From contig JBILFK010000112.1 in the NCBI GenBank assembly GCA_044351685.1, positions 1 to 5,306 on the forward strand: a stretch of 5,306 nt of DNA. The letters are read 5' to 3'. Positions 1 through 5,306 of the stretch are shown piece after piece. Within the stretch, counting starts at the first letter, position 1. Each line of letters begins with the position of its first letter. The notes beneath the pieces are model-generated. The model was not told where the DNA came from and did no database searches. It saw only the letters and a program-made list of their open reading frames with translations. The position numbers were made by a program, and so were the translations under genes. Source of the DNA: JALHRI01 sp044351685 (GTDB taxonomy: Bacteria > Pseudomonadota > Alphaproteobacteria > Rickettsiales > UBA3002).

Positions 1-12
1 ATGGGTTTCCGC

Positions 13-2318
13 CTAACCGTTTGCTACTTTTTTAGTTGCCTTACTTGCAACTTCATTACGCAGATTTTTAGCCGCAGAAACCATCGCTTTTAGCGCTGGT
101 TCCACTTCTTTCCAGCCGCGAGTTTTTAGGCCGCAATCGGGGTTCACCCAGATTTGTTCTGGCGAGAGCACTTCCAGTGCTTTGCGCAGCAGGAATTCCA
201 TTTCTTCCTGTTTTGGTACGCGCGGCGAGTGGATATCATATACGCCTGGTCCAATCTGGTTGGGGTACTTAAACTGCACGAACGCATCCAGCAGCTCCAT
301 CGCGGAACGTGACGTTTCAATAGAAATCACATCCGCATCCATCTCGGCGACATTGCTGATGATATCGTTGAATTCCGAGTAGCACATATGCGTGTGAATC
401 TGCGTGGCATCTTCGACCACTGCTGCCGAAATACGGAACGAATCCACCGCCCAACGCAAATAGGCTGCGCGATCTGCAGCACGCAGCGGCAAGCCTTCAC
501 GAATCGCTGGCTCATCGATCTGAATCAGGTGAATGCCAGCCTTTTCAAGGTCTGCCACCTCATCACGAATGGCGAGCGCAATTTGTTTACAGGTTGTTTC
601 ACGTGATTGGTCATCCCGCACGAACGACCATTGCAGAATCGTCACTGGGCCAGTGAGCATGCCTTTTACAGGGCGATCAGTGAGGCTTTGTGCAAATTTG
701 GTCCAGCGCACGGTCATTGGGGTTGGGCGCGCGACATCGCCAAAAATAACCGGCGGTTTTACGCAGCGCGAACCATAGCTTTGCACCCAGCCATTCTGGG
801 TAAACACATAGCCCGAAAGCTGCTCGCCAAAATATTCCACCATGTCGTTACGTTCAAATTCGCCGTGTACTGGCACGTCGATATCAGCATCAAGCTGATA
901 CTGAATACACTCGCGGGTTTTTTGCTCCAGAAATGCATCATACTGTGCTTCGGTAAGCGTTCCCTTCTTAAACTTCGCACGTGCCTCACGAATTTCTGTA
1001 GTTTGCGGGAACGAGCCAATGGTGGTGGTAGGGAAGAGCGGCAATTTCAGCAATGCTTCCTGCGCAGGAATACGTTTTGCAAATACATGCTTGCGCTCAA
1101 GCATCGCGCTGCTGATAGCGCTTACGCGCTCTTTCACGGCAGGGTTATGGATACGCGCAGAAGAAGCGCGCAATTGCATCGCTTCGGCATTCGCTTTTAA
1201 TTCTGCTTCCACAGCGCTGCGGCCTTTTTCAAGCGCACGCGCAAGCAGGGCTACTTCGCCAAGCTTTTGTTGGGCGAAAGCTAGCCAATTTTTAATTTCG
1301 CTATCCAGCTTCACTTCCGCGGCCAAATCGACCGGTGAATGTAACAGCGAACACGAAGGTGCAACAATCACGCGCTCTGCGCCGATTTTTGCGGCAGCTT
1401 TTTCAAGCTGTGTCAGCGCACGGTCGAAATTGGTTTTCCAGATATTGCGGCCATCGACCACACCAAGCGAAAGCAACTGGTTTGGCTTTACCAGCGAAAG
1501 CGCGGTATCAAGCTGTGCGGGCTCACGTACAAGGTCAATATGCACGGCATCCACTGGCAGGTTAAACGCCGTTTCTGCGTTATCGCGCAGGCCAGCGAAA
1601 TAGGTGGTCAGCTGCAATTTCAGGCCTGAAGTTTTCAGCGCATCAAATGCCGTTGCGTAAGCAGCGCGCTGAGCAGACGTTAAATCCATCGCCAAAAATG
1701 GCTCGTCGATTTGAACCCACTCGGCACCTGCTTCTTTCAGGCGGGCAAGCAATTGCTGATAGACTGGCAGAAGTTTTGGCAACAGGCTAAGCGCATCGCC
1801 ACCTTTGCGCATTTTACCAAGCAGCAGGAAGGTAATCGGCCCAAGCAGCACAGGGCGTGCATTGATGCCGTGTGCTTTGGCTTCGGTGAATGCATCAACT
1901 GCATGGTTAATGCAAATTCAGTTTCATCCGAGAACTCAGGAACAATATAGTGATAGTTGGTATCGAACCACTTGGTCATTTCCATCGCAACCACATCAAC
2001 ACCATCTTTCTGGTGGCCACGCGCCATAGCAAAATACAGCGTCAGTGCATCGGCATTTTTCAGGGCATTATACCGCTCAGGGATGGCGCCGAACATATGG
2101 ATATGGTCGAGAGTGATGTCATAAAACGAAAAATCGCCCGAAGGAATTTGCGCAATACCAGCATTGCTTTGGCGCTGCCAGTGGTTGGCGCGCAGGGCTT
2201 TGGCTTGCTCTTTCAGGATATCGGCAGAAATTTCGCCTTTCCAATAGCTTTCAAGTGCTTTTTTTAATTCACGATCGGCACCGATGCGGGGGAAGCCCAA
2301 ATTTGCTGCAATAACCAT
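13..2318 (-). pseudogene. metE: Cobalamin-independent methionine synthase MetE, frameshifted
   Basis: MetE transfers the methyl group of 5-methyltetrahydropteroyl-triglutamate to homocysteine in the cytoplasm, the last step of methionine synthesis. The N-terminal part starts at ATG 2316-2318 (MVIAANLGFPRIG, typical of MetE) behind a good Shine-Dalgarno, AGGTAGG at 2324-2330. It keeps the family sequence for about 138 codons to EFALT (1905-1919). The frame then diverges, and MetE sequence resumes in another frame at [21 protein letters not shown] and runs to TAG at 13-15. Zinc ligands are all present in the C-terminal part: H and C of THMCYSEF, E of SIETSRS and C of [10 protein letters not shown], with the same spacing as E. 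coli His641, Cys643, Glu665 and Cys726. The substrate motif IQIDEPA is also intact. Compared with relatives about 7 nt are missing at the break; restoring them gives about 770 residues, normal for the family. This is either a real inactivating lesion or an assembly error. Identity is near certain; inactivity is less so. Confidence 0.93.
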
Positions 2319-2323
2319 TTTTT

Positions 2324-2330
2324 CCTACCT
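2324..2330 (-). promoter_or_regulatory. metE ribosome binding site
   Basis: On the minus strand AGGTAGG is followed by a short A-rich spacer of five bases and then the ATG at 2316-2318. This fixes the metE start and shows that the start region of the gene is intact despite the frameshift downstream. Confidence 0.7.
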
Positions 2331-2357
2331 ATGTTACATGAGTGAGGCGTGTAACAT
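2331..2357. promoter_or_regulatory. Operator-like inverted repeat upstream of metE
   Basis: ATGTTACA at 2331-2338 and its exact reverse complement TGTAACAT at 2350-2357 are separated by 11 bp (half-site centres 19 bp apart). The repeat ends next to the metE Shine-Dalgarno and its distal half overlaps the proposed -10 box (2353-2358). A protein bound here would cover the -10 and start region, so a repressor site is the simplest reading. It does not resemble the MetR consensus (TGAA-N5-TTCA). It could instead form a weak AU-rich RNA hairpin, but transcription would probably start inside it. Confidence 0.5.
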
Positions 2358-2380
2358 AACGGCTTGGTTTTGCAGTGCAA
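2353..2380 (-). promoter_or_regulatory. Probable metE promoter
   Basis: On the minus strand TTGCAC (2375-2380) is followed after 16 bp by TATGTT (2353-2358), a fair sigma70-type match. A start about 7 bp downstream gives a leader of roughly 25-30 nt. The -35 box lies inside a small palindrome, TTGCACTGCAA (2370-2380), whose core recurs upstream of the membrane-protein pair. The prediction rests on box matching only. Confidence 0.4.
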
Positions 2381-2408
2381 CTAAGAAATGGGTTAATATT
2401 CGTAAAAA

Positions 2409-3092
2409 TTAGCTGGCAACCGAGGGTTTTTTAGCAGAATTCACCAGCACCTCAAACAGGCGATACAGCACGTAACTGTTCAATATGTGCCAAAGGAAAT
2501 GCGTACCAATAGGTAATATCTGGCAGAATTCCATATCCGCGGTGCGGAAAACCAGCGATGCTGTCCACACGATAAGCACCAGCTCGAACACTTTGCCATG
2601 AGCAGGATGCTTGCGATATAACCCCACCGTTAGCAACAATAAGGCGCCGTAGGTAGGTAGATACATGACCGTGCCATGCAATAGATCGGGCGGCAGGAAT
2701 ATTTGCGCGGCCGCAGTTACCGCCTGATAAAGCACCCAAAAGAACGCCACCCGCATCCAGCTGAACCCGAATAGCCGACGAAGCGCCGCAATCAAATACA
2801 CATTCATAAAAATCGTAATCGGAATGACATCGGCGAGCATGCTCCAATGCACCGCATGGGTGTGCCACAGGCCACTACCAATACCAATAGCGGTAAGCGA
2901 GATTATCAAAATCCATAGGTCGCCATGCGAGCGCAGGCTCAGAGTTTGCACCGAGCGCATTAAACGCACGCACATATAAGCCGCGATTAAAAAGCCGATA
3001 TTGGTAATCGCATTCAGCGGTTCGGCCCACAGCCCTGCATCGCCTGCGCGTTCACAGTAAGCATCTAAATACGTTAAGGTGCTGGATGCCAT
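2409..3092 (-). CDS. Ceramidase-like CREST-family membrane hydrolase (second of a tandem pair)
   Basis: This 227-residue protein has about seven predicted membrane segments (near residues 27-46, 59-79, 86-106, 113-133, 142-160, 168-184 and 196-216). It carries the ceramidase-family signature: Y-C-E-R near the N-terminus (C13, E14), EPLNAITNIGF (E24, N27, N31), S73-x3-H77-x10-D88 across segments 2-3, and GTHFLWH (H198, H202). The spacing matches the zinc site described for human ACER3 (Ser77, His81, Asp92, His217, His221), so a zinc-dependent amide or ester hydrolase in the membrane is inferred; the substrate is unknown. The start ATG (3090-3092) has a strong Shine-Dalgarno, GGGAGG, and follows the stop of its paralogue after 12 bp, so the two are probably co-transcribed and translationally linked. 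Family membership is strong; ceramidase activity itself is not shown. Confidence 0.8.
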   Translation of the reverse strand: MASSTLTYLDAYCERAGDAGLWAEPLNAITNIGFLIAAYMCVRLMRSVQTLSLRSHGDLWILIISLTAIGIGSGLWHTHAVHWSMLADVIPITIFMNVYLIAALRRLFGFSWMRVAFFWVLYQAVTAAAQIFLPPDLLHGTVMYLPTYGALLLLTVGLYRKHPAHGKVFELVLIVWTASLVFRTADMEFCQILPIGTHFLWHILNSYVLYRLFEVLVNSAKKPSVAS

Positions 3093-3104
3093 AAGTGCCC
3101 TCCC

Positions 3105-3803
3105 CTAAATTTGCGTGGAATCGCCCGCCATGCGCTTCAATCGCGCATCGCGGTTGACGTTGCGAATAATCTGTTTCAGCAAAATATATAGCAGCAGCGC
3201 ATTGAAGCTGTGCCATAAAAAGTGCGTTCCCATGGGGAATACATCGCACACATCGCGGTCAACCACGCGGCAGAACAACGACACCACGCCAATCACCGCA
3301 GCCAGCATGAAGTGGCTCGAAGAAGGCCGCGCCTTGAGGTGCAGATACACCGCAATCACAATCAGCGCGATCATGCTTGAAAGATAGCCGATAGAATCGT
3401 TCATGGCGTTGGGAAACTGATGCACCAGAATATGGCTAAAGCCAACGAATGCCACCGCACAAACCGTGCCCTGAAACAGATTAACCCTGCCAATACGAAA
3501 CAGCACGCTGACAAAATAAATCAGGATGAACATGACAATCGGAATCGTATCCATCAGTTCCGTCATCCGTGTGGGGTAGGCATGAAAAATTATGCTGTTC
3601 ACGCCGATGGTAAATACCAGCAGGGTAAGCACCCGAATATCCCATATCCAGCGTTTGCCTATATCTTCGTGGCGCTTATAATAACGGTAAATGGCGATGG
3701 CCACATAGATAAAGCCAAAATTTGAAATAACATTCAGCGGCTCTTGCAGAAGCCCGGGGCCATGCCGTTCGCACAGGCCATACAGATGCGATAATGATTC
3801 CAT
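3105..3803 (-). CDS. Ceramidase-like CREST-family membrane hydrolase (first of a tandem pair)
   Basis: This 232-residue polytopic membrane protein, with about seven predicted segments, is a divergent paralogue of the gene that follows it. Shared features are LCER (C11, E12), EPLNVISNFGF (E21, N24, N28), S70-x3-H74-x10-D85 and PMGTHFLWH (H194, H198), a complete set of predicted zinc and catalytic residues. Outside these motifs the two proteins differ widely, so the duplication is old or the genes came together separately. The C-terminal tail after the last segment (about residues 211-232) is basic and probably cytoplasmic. The ATG at 3801-3803 is the only sensible start: an in-frame TAG lies four codons upstream and the next Met is residue 80. 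The Shine-Dalgarno is poor (GAAGAG abutting the ATG). With the candidate -10 only 11 bp upstream, the mRNA may be nearly leaderless. A membrane lipid hydrolase is the best guess; the substrate is unknown. Confidence 0.8.
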   Translation of the reverse strand: MESLSHLYGLCERHGPGLLQEPLNVISNFGFIYVAIAIYRYYKRHEDIGKRWIWDIRVLTLLVFTIGVNSIIFHAYPTRMTELMDTIPIVMFILIYFVSVLFRIGRVNLFQGTVCAVAFVGFSHILVHQFPNAMNDSIGYLSSMIALIVIAVYLHLKARPSSSHFMLAAVIGVVSLFCRVVDRDVCDVFPMGTHFLWHSFNALLLYILLKQIIRNVNRDARLKRMAGDSTQI

Positions 3804-3814
3804 CTCTTCACACT

Positions 3815-3820
3815 AGCATA
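3815..3820 (-). promoter_or_regulatory. Candidate -10 box for the CREST gene pair
   Basis: TATGCT on the minus strand lies 11 bp before the ATG of the first CREST gene. The best -35 partner is weak (TTCCAT, 18 bp upstream). Transcription from here would begin only about 4-5 nt before the ATG. The 97-bp gap to the upstream CPBP gene allows either a separate promoter or read-through; no clear terminator is visible in it. Confidence 0.25.
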
Positions 3821-3862
3821 ACTGGCGCGCAAAATCGCATGGAAAATCAATCGTTTTAGGGG

Positions 3863-3889
3863 TGCGGTGCAACAAGGTCGTGCAGTGCA
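3863..3889. repeat. Two copies of TGCRGTGCA between the CPBP and CREST genes
   Basis: TGCGGTGCA (3863-3871) and TGCAGTGCA (3881-3889) lie 18 bp apart, start to start. A third copy, TGCAGTGCA at 2371-2379, overlaps the proposed metE -35 box. The TGCAGTGCA copies are near-perfect palindromes around a central G. All three lie in gaps between genes on the upstream side of a minus-strand gene, so a shared protein binding site is possible. Chance occurrence cannot be excluded from one window. Confidence 0.3.
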
Positions 3890-3900
3890 GCAGCCTTGCA

Positions 3901-4560
3901 TCACCATTTGTGCGGCGCACCGGAATAGAAAAACCAGCCAAGCCCAATGGTAAACACAAAGCAGCCATACAGCGCGTGTTCGGCCACTACCAGCGCCAGC
4001 GAGCGCGTTTTACGGTAAGTATCGGCGAAGAAATAGCCGCCAATAATACACAGCACAATCGCCACCCAGTTCTGCAAAATCACATGGCTAAAGCCAAAAA
4101 ATATGGCACTTGCCGCCACCATCGCGCGCGGTGAGGCAAAAATATCGCCGTAACGCTGAAAGAAATAGGTACGAAAAATAAATTCCTGCGGCACCACCGA
4201 AAGCACCGGATACAGCAACATCACCATCACCCAGATACCAGGGTTTTCACGCGGGAAACTAAGAAAACGCTCGGGCAAAAGCCACAGGGTCACGCACGTT
4301 AACCCAATAGCCGCGATATCGAATTTGAGAAGCAATGGCTTCCAGTTTTCAAAGATGCGCAGTGCTTCCCATCGCCATACTGGCTCGGCTGTTGTGGTGT
4401 TCCGCAACTTCAAATACACCAGCAAACACACCAGCGCCGAAAGCCACAGCGTAGGGAACAGCACGCTGCGCGGCGGCAAAAACGACATGGCCAGCGGCAC
4501 CATTACACTAAGCAACGTTAATTCGGTAATCAGCCATGGTTTTGAATGAAAATAGCGCAT
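3901..4560 (-). CDS. CPBP-family intramembrane glutamic endopeptidase-like protein (CAAX protease/Abi type)
   Basis: This 219-residue protein has several strongly hydrophobic segments (near residues 11-28, 35-51, 80-95, 108-124, 147-160, 165-179 and 200-212). The CPBP motifs are present: motif 1 as PQEFIFRTYFFQR (Q125, E126, R130), motif 2 as FGFSH (F155, H159) and motif 3 as EHALYG (H195), followed by FTIGLGWFFYSG. The usual motif 1 is EExxxR, so the first Glu is replaced by Gln while the second is kept; the position usually Asn or Asp four residues after the motif 3 His is Gly199. I believe the QExxxR form is a recognised subfamily, not decay, since the rest is well preserved. CPBP proteins include CAAX prenyl proteases and bacteriocin-immunity proteins; the substrate here is unknown. 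The ATG at 4558-4560 has a weak Shine-Dalgarno (AGG, 8 nt upstream). The CREST pair lies 97 bp downstream on the same strand. Confidence 0.8.
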   Translation of the reverse strand: MRYFHSKPWLITELTLLSVMVPLAMSFLPPRSVLFPTLWLSALVCLLVYLKLRNTTTAEPVWRWEALRIFENWKPLLLKFDIAAIGLTCVTLWLLPERFLSFPRENPGIWVMVMLLYPVLSVVPQEFIFRTYFFQRYGDIFASPRAMVAASAIFFGFSHVILQNWVAIVLCIIGGYFFADTYRKTRSLALVVAEHALYGCFVFTIGLGWFFYSGAPHKW

Positions 4561-4659
4561 AAGGCTGCCTACGCAAAATTTCCATGCTTTGCCAATGAAT
4601 AGATGGTTAGGATGTTGATTTCGCCGCGCTTATTTTGGACGTGTCGCTTCGAAAACTAT

Positions 4660-4688
4660 TTGCCTATCCGAAAACTTTATGCCATAGA
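4660..4688 (+). promoter_or_regulatory. Candidate tRNA-Asn promoter
   Basis: TTGCCT (4660-4665) and CATAGA (4683-4688) are 17 bp apart and lie 25 bp before the tRNA, a normal distance for a short tRNA leader. The -10 box is a weak match. A small hairpin, CGAAA-CGCC-TTTCG (4697-4710), sits between the promoter and the tRNA and would be in the leader. The rest of 4561-4713 shows no gene; it also has to contain any promoter for the minus-strand CPBP gene. Confidence 0.3.
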
Positions 4689-4713
4689 CCCCACTTCGAA
4701 ACGCCTTTCGTGT

Positions 4714-4788
4714 TCCCTGATAGCTCAGCGGTAGAGCATTCGACTGTTAATCGAATGGTCGCTGGTTCGAATCCAGCTCAGGGAGCCA
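4714..4788 (+). tRNA. tRNA-Asn (anticodon GTT)
   Basis: A full cloverleaf can be drawn. The acceptor TCCCTGA (4714-4720) pairs perfectly with TCAGGGA (4778-4784). The D arm is GCTC/GAGC (4723-4726 and 4734-4737). The anticodon stem is TTCGA/TCGAA (4739-4743 and 4751-4755) with loop CTGTTAA and anticodon GTT at 4746-4748. The T arm is GCTGG-TTCGAAT-CCAGC (4761-4777). The discriminator is G4785 and CCA is encoded at 4786-4788. The gene is intact although a recombinase remnant runs antisense into its 3' half, so any integration here has kept the tRNA functional. Confidence 0.97.
4747..4788. other. Candidate attachment site in the 3' part of tRNA-Asn
   Basis: The recombinase reading frame enters the tRNA on the opposite strand and ends at TAA (4747-4749) in the anticodon loop. 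Integrases that overlap a tRNA 3' end usually mark one border of an element inserted there, with the tRNA half repeated at the far border. The far copy is not in this window, so the exact core and the element length are unknown. Confidence 0.35.
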
Positions 4789-5172
4789 TACTTTAGACGT
4801 TGCCAAATTGGCAAACAGGTCAAAGGGCTTTCGCAAGGTAAACCGCAGCTTTGCGCCCCTCAACTCTAAGTTCGAAAACATATATCCAATAAGCTGACGT
4901 TTTTCGTCCGTGTTCGAACGGTCAAATAGCTCAAGTGCCTTGGAAGCCAGCTCTAGCAGGCTGCTAAGGGCGATTTTGAACTGTTCGTTTCCGGCATGGT
5001 GCCGTTCCAACTGCTCGTTGACTTCAACCCGACGATTAACAAGCTGGGTATTTTTTCTGTCATAAGCATCCTTAGTAATACTCTTGTCCATAAGCAGGTC
5101 GAGCAAGTCATCGAGCTTTTTGGCAATCTGCTCGCTTTTCCAATGAATTCTTCTATTATTGGAACGACATGC
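4747..5172 (-). pseudogene. Serine recombinase, C-terminal remnant
   Basis: The frame is open from just after TAA 5173-5175 to TAA 4747-4749, 141 codons. It matches the C-terminal end of large serine recombinases as I know them. There is a charged helical stretch (KKLDDLLDLLMDKSITKDAY, then a coiled-coil-like LVNRRVEVNEQLERH), followed by the family end DEKRQLIGYMFSNLELRGAKLRFTLRKPFDL split here as DEKRQLIGYMFSNLEL and LRFTLRKPFDLFANL. The resolvase catalytic domain, the recombinase domain and the zinc ribbon are all missing, and there is no convincing start (TTG 5104-5106 and ATG 5089-5091 are internal). The final WLPELDSNQRPFD is simply the tRNA-Asn gene read backwards. The gene is a truncated relic at the tRNA-proximal end of an element; it cannot catalyse recombination. 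Confidence 0.75.
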
Positions 5173-5306
5173 TTAATACTGTCGGGTATCCAGCAAAGCT
5201 GCTATTAATTTGTTCCGCTTTAGAAGCGTTAGGCAAAGCTTTAGGAAAGGACAAAGGAGAATTTAGAAAAGAGATACTTGGAGCCGATCTTCGCAATAAG
5301 ATCTTC
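5169..5306 (+). CDS. Unidentified ORF, 5' part only, runs off the window
   Basis: An ATG at 5169-5171, with GGAA 4 nt upstream as a weak ribosome site, opens a plus-strand frame that stays open for 46 codons to the window edge. The frame is in fact open from 5094, so it may also be the interior of a gene whose start was lost. The translation looks protein-like: a hydrophobic helix (AKLLLICSALEALGKAL) followed by a charged, helical stretch (GKDKGEFRKEILGADLRNK). The ALEAL helix recalls HEPN-type helical domains, but the evidence is thin and I do not assign a family. GC content is low here (about 37% over 5221-5280), unlike metE. It begins head-to-head with the recombinase remnant, overlapping it by a few bases, which points to a rearranged mobile-element segment. 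Confidence 0.4.
   Translation, partial: MLNTVGYPAKLLLICSALEALGKALGKDKGEFRKEILGADLRNKIF

Noticed and set aside
607..1200. Long plus-strand open frame of 197 codons, and another at 1019-1603, opposite metE
   Set aside because: Both lie wholly antisense to well-conserved MetE sequence and their translations show no domain pattern; they are shadows of metE codon bias.
1897..1917. Programmed ribosomal frameshift in metE
   Set aside because: There is no slippery heptamer at the break, MetE is not known to use frameshifting, and residues appear to be missing, which fits a deletion better.
2319..2408. Cobalamin or SAM riboswitch upstream of metE
   Set aside because: The gap is only 90 bp, too short for a cobalamin riboswitch, and no B12-box or SAM-II-like pairing was seen; the inverted repeat near the start is better read as a DNA site.
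3838..3900. Rho-independent terminator after the CPBP gene
   Set aside because: CAAGG/CCTTG and GTGC-rich pairings can be drawn on the minus strand, but the stems are short or interrupted and no T-run follows.
4747..4788. The WLPELDSNQRPFD tail as a conserved protein motif
   Set aside because: It is the antisense translation of the tRNA-Asn gene, so its conservation reflects the tRNA and not protein function.
4996..5208. Plus-strand open frame of 70 codons across the recombinase remnant
   Set aside because: Most of it is antisense to recombinase-like coding sequence, and the frame starting at 5169 is a different, more protein-like one.
5286..5306. GATCTT/AAGATC inverted repeat and GATCTTC direct repeat at the right edge
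   Set aside because: Very short, inside a possible coding frame, and cut by the window edge; no T-run or other sign of a terminator.

Overview
The window looks like a chromosomal stretch from a proteobacterium, most likely an alphaproteobacterium. This is inferred from the tRNA-Asn sequence, moderate GC content and the MetE sequence type; no species is named. Four genes or gene remnants of the main block lie on the minus strand and read right to left. A tRNA-Asn gene follows on the plus strand. The right-hand 0.5 kb is the broken edge of an integrated mobile element.

Positions 13-2318 (minus) hold metE, cobalamin-independent methionine synthase. It is almost complete and has all its zinc ligands, but a frameshift at about 1900-1917 splits it into an N-terminal part of about 138 codons and a C-terminal part of about 630 codons. 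As assembled it would not make a working enzyme. Its 90-bp upstream region has a good Shine-Dalgarno, a plausible sigma70-type promoter, and an 8-bp inverted repeat with an 11-bp spacer over the -10/start region that looks like an operator.

Positions 2409-3803 (minus) hold two tandem, divergent paralogues, 12 bp apart, of the ceramidase-like CREST membrane hydrolases. Both keep the Ser/His/Asp/His/His pattern (S-x3-H-x10-D and H-x3-H) of the zinc site of alkaline ceramidases. Upstream of them, 3901-4560 (minus) encodes a CPBP-type (CAAX protease-like) intramembrane protein of a subfamily with Gln-Glu in place of Glu-Glu in motif 1. Three polytopic membrane proteins of hydrolase families therefore lie in a row on one strand. 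They may act on membrane lipids or envelope proteins, but nothing in the sequence ties them to a pathway or to methionine synthesis.

Positions 4714-4788 (plus) are an intact tRNA-Asn(GTT) with encoded CCA. Running antisense into it, 4747-5172 (minus) is the C-terminal remnant of a serine recombinase. Its last 13 codons and stop codon are supplied by the tRNA. The catalytic and most DNA-binding parts are missing. A plus-strand reading frame starting near 5169 and still open at the window edge (46 codons seen) begins right where the recombinase remnant ends. This end is lower in GC and looks like the decayed or rearranged boundary of a tRNA-targeted integrative element.

The points most worth a second look are the tandem CREST pair beside the CPBP protein, the metE lesion with its operator-like palindrome, a short motif (TGCRGTGCA) shared by two intergenic regions, and the recombinase/tRNA junction with the unidentified ORF beyond it.
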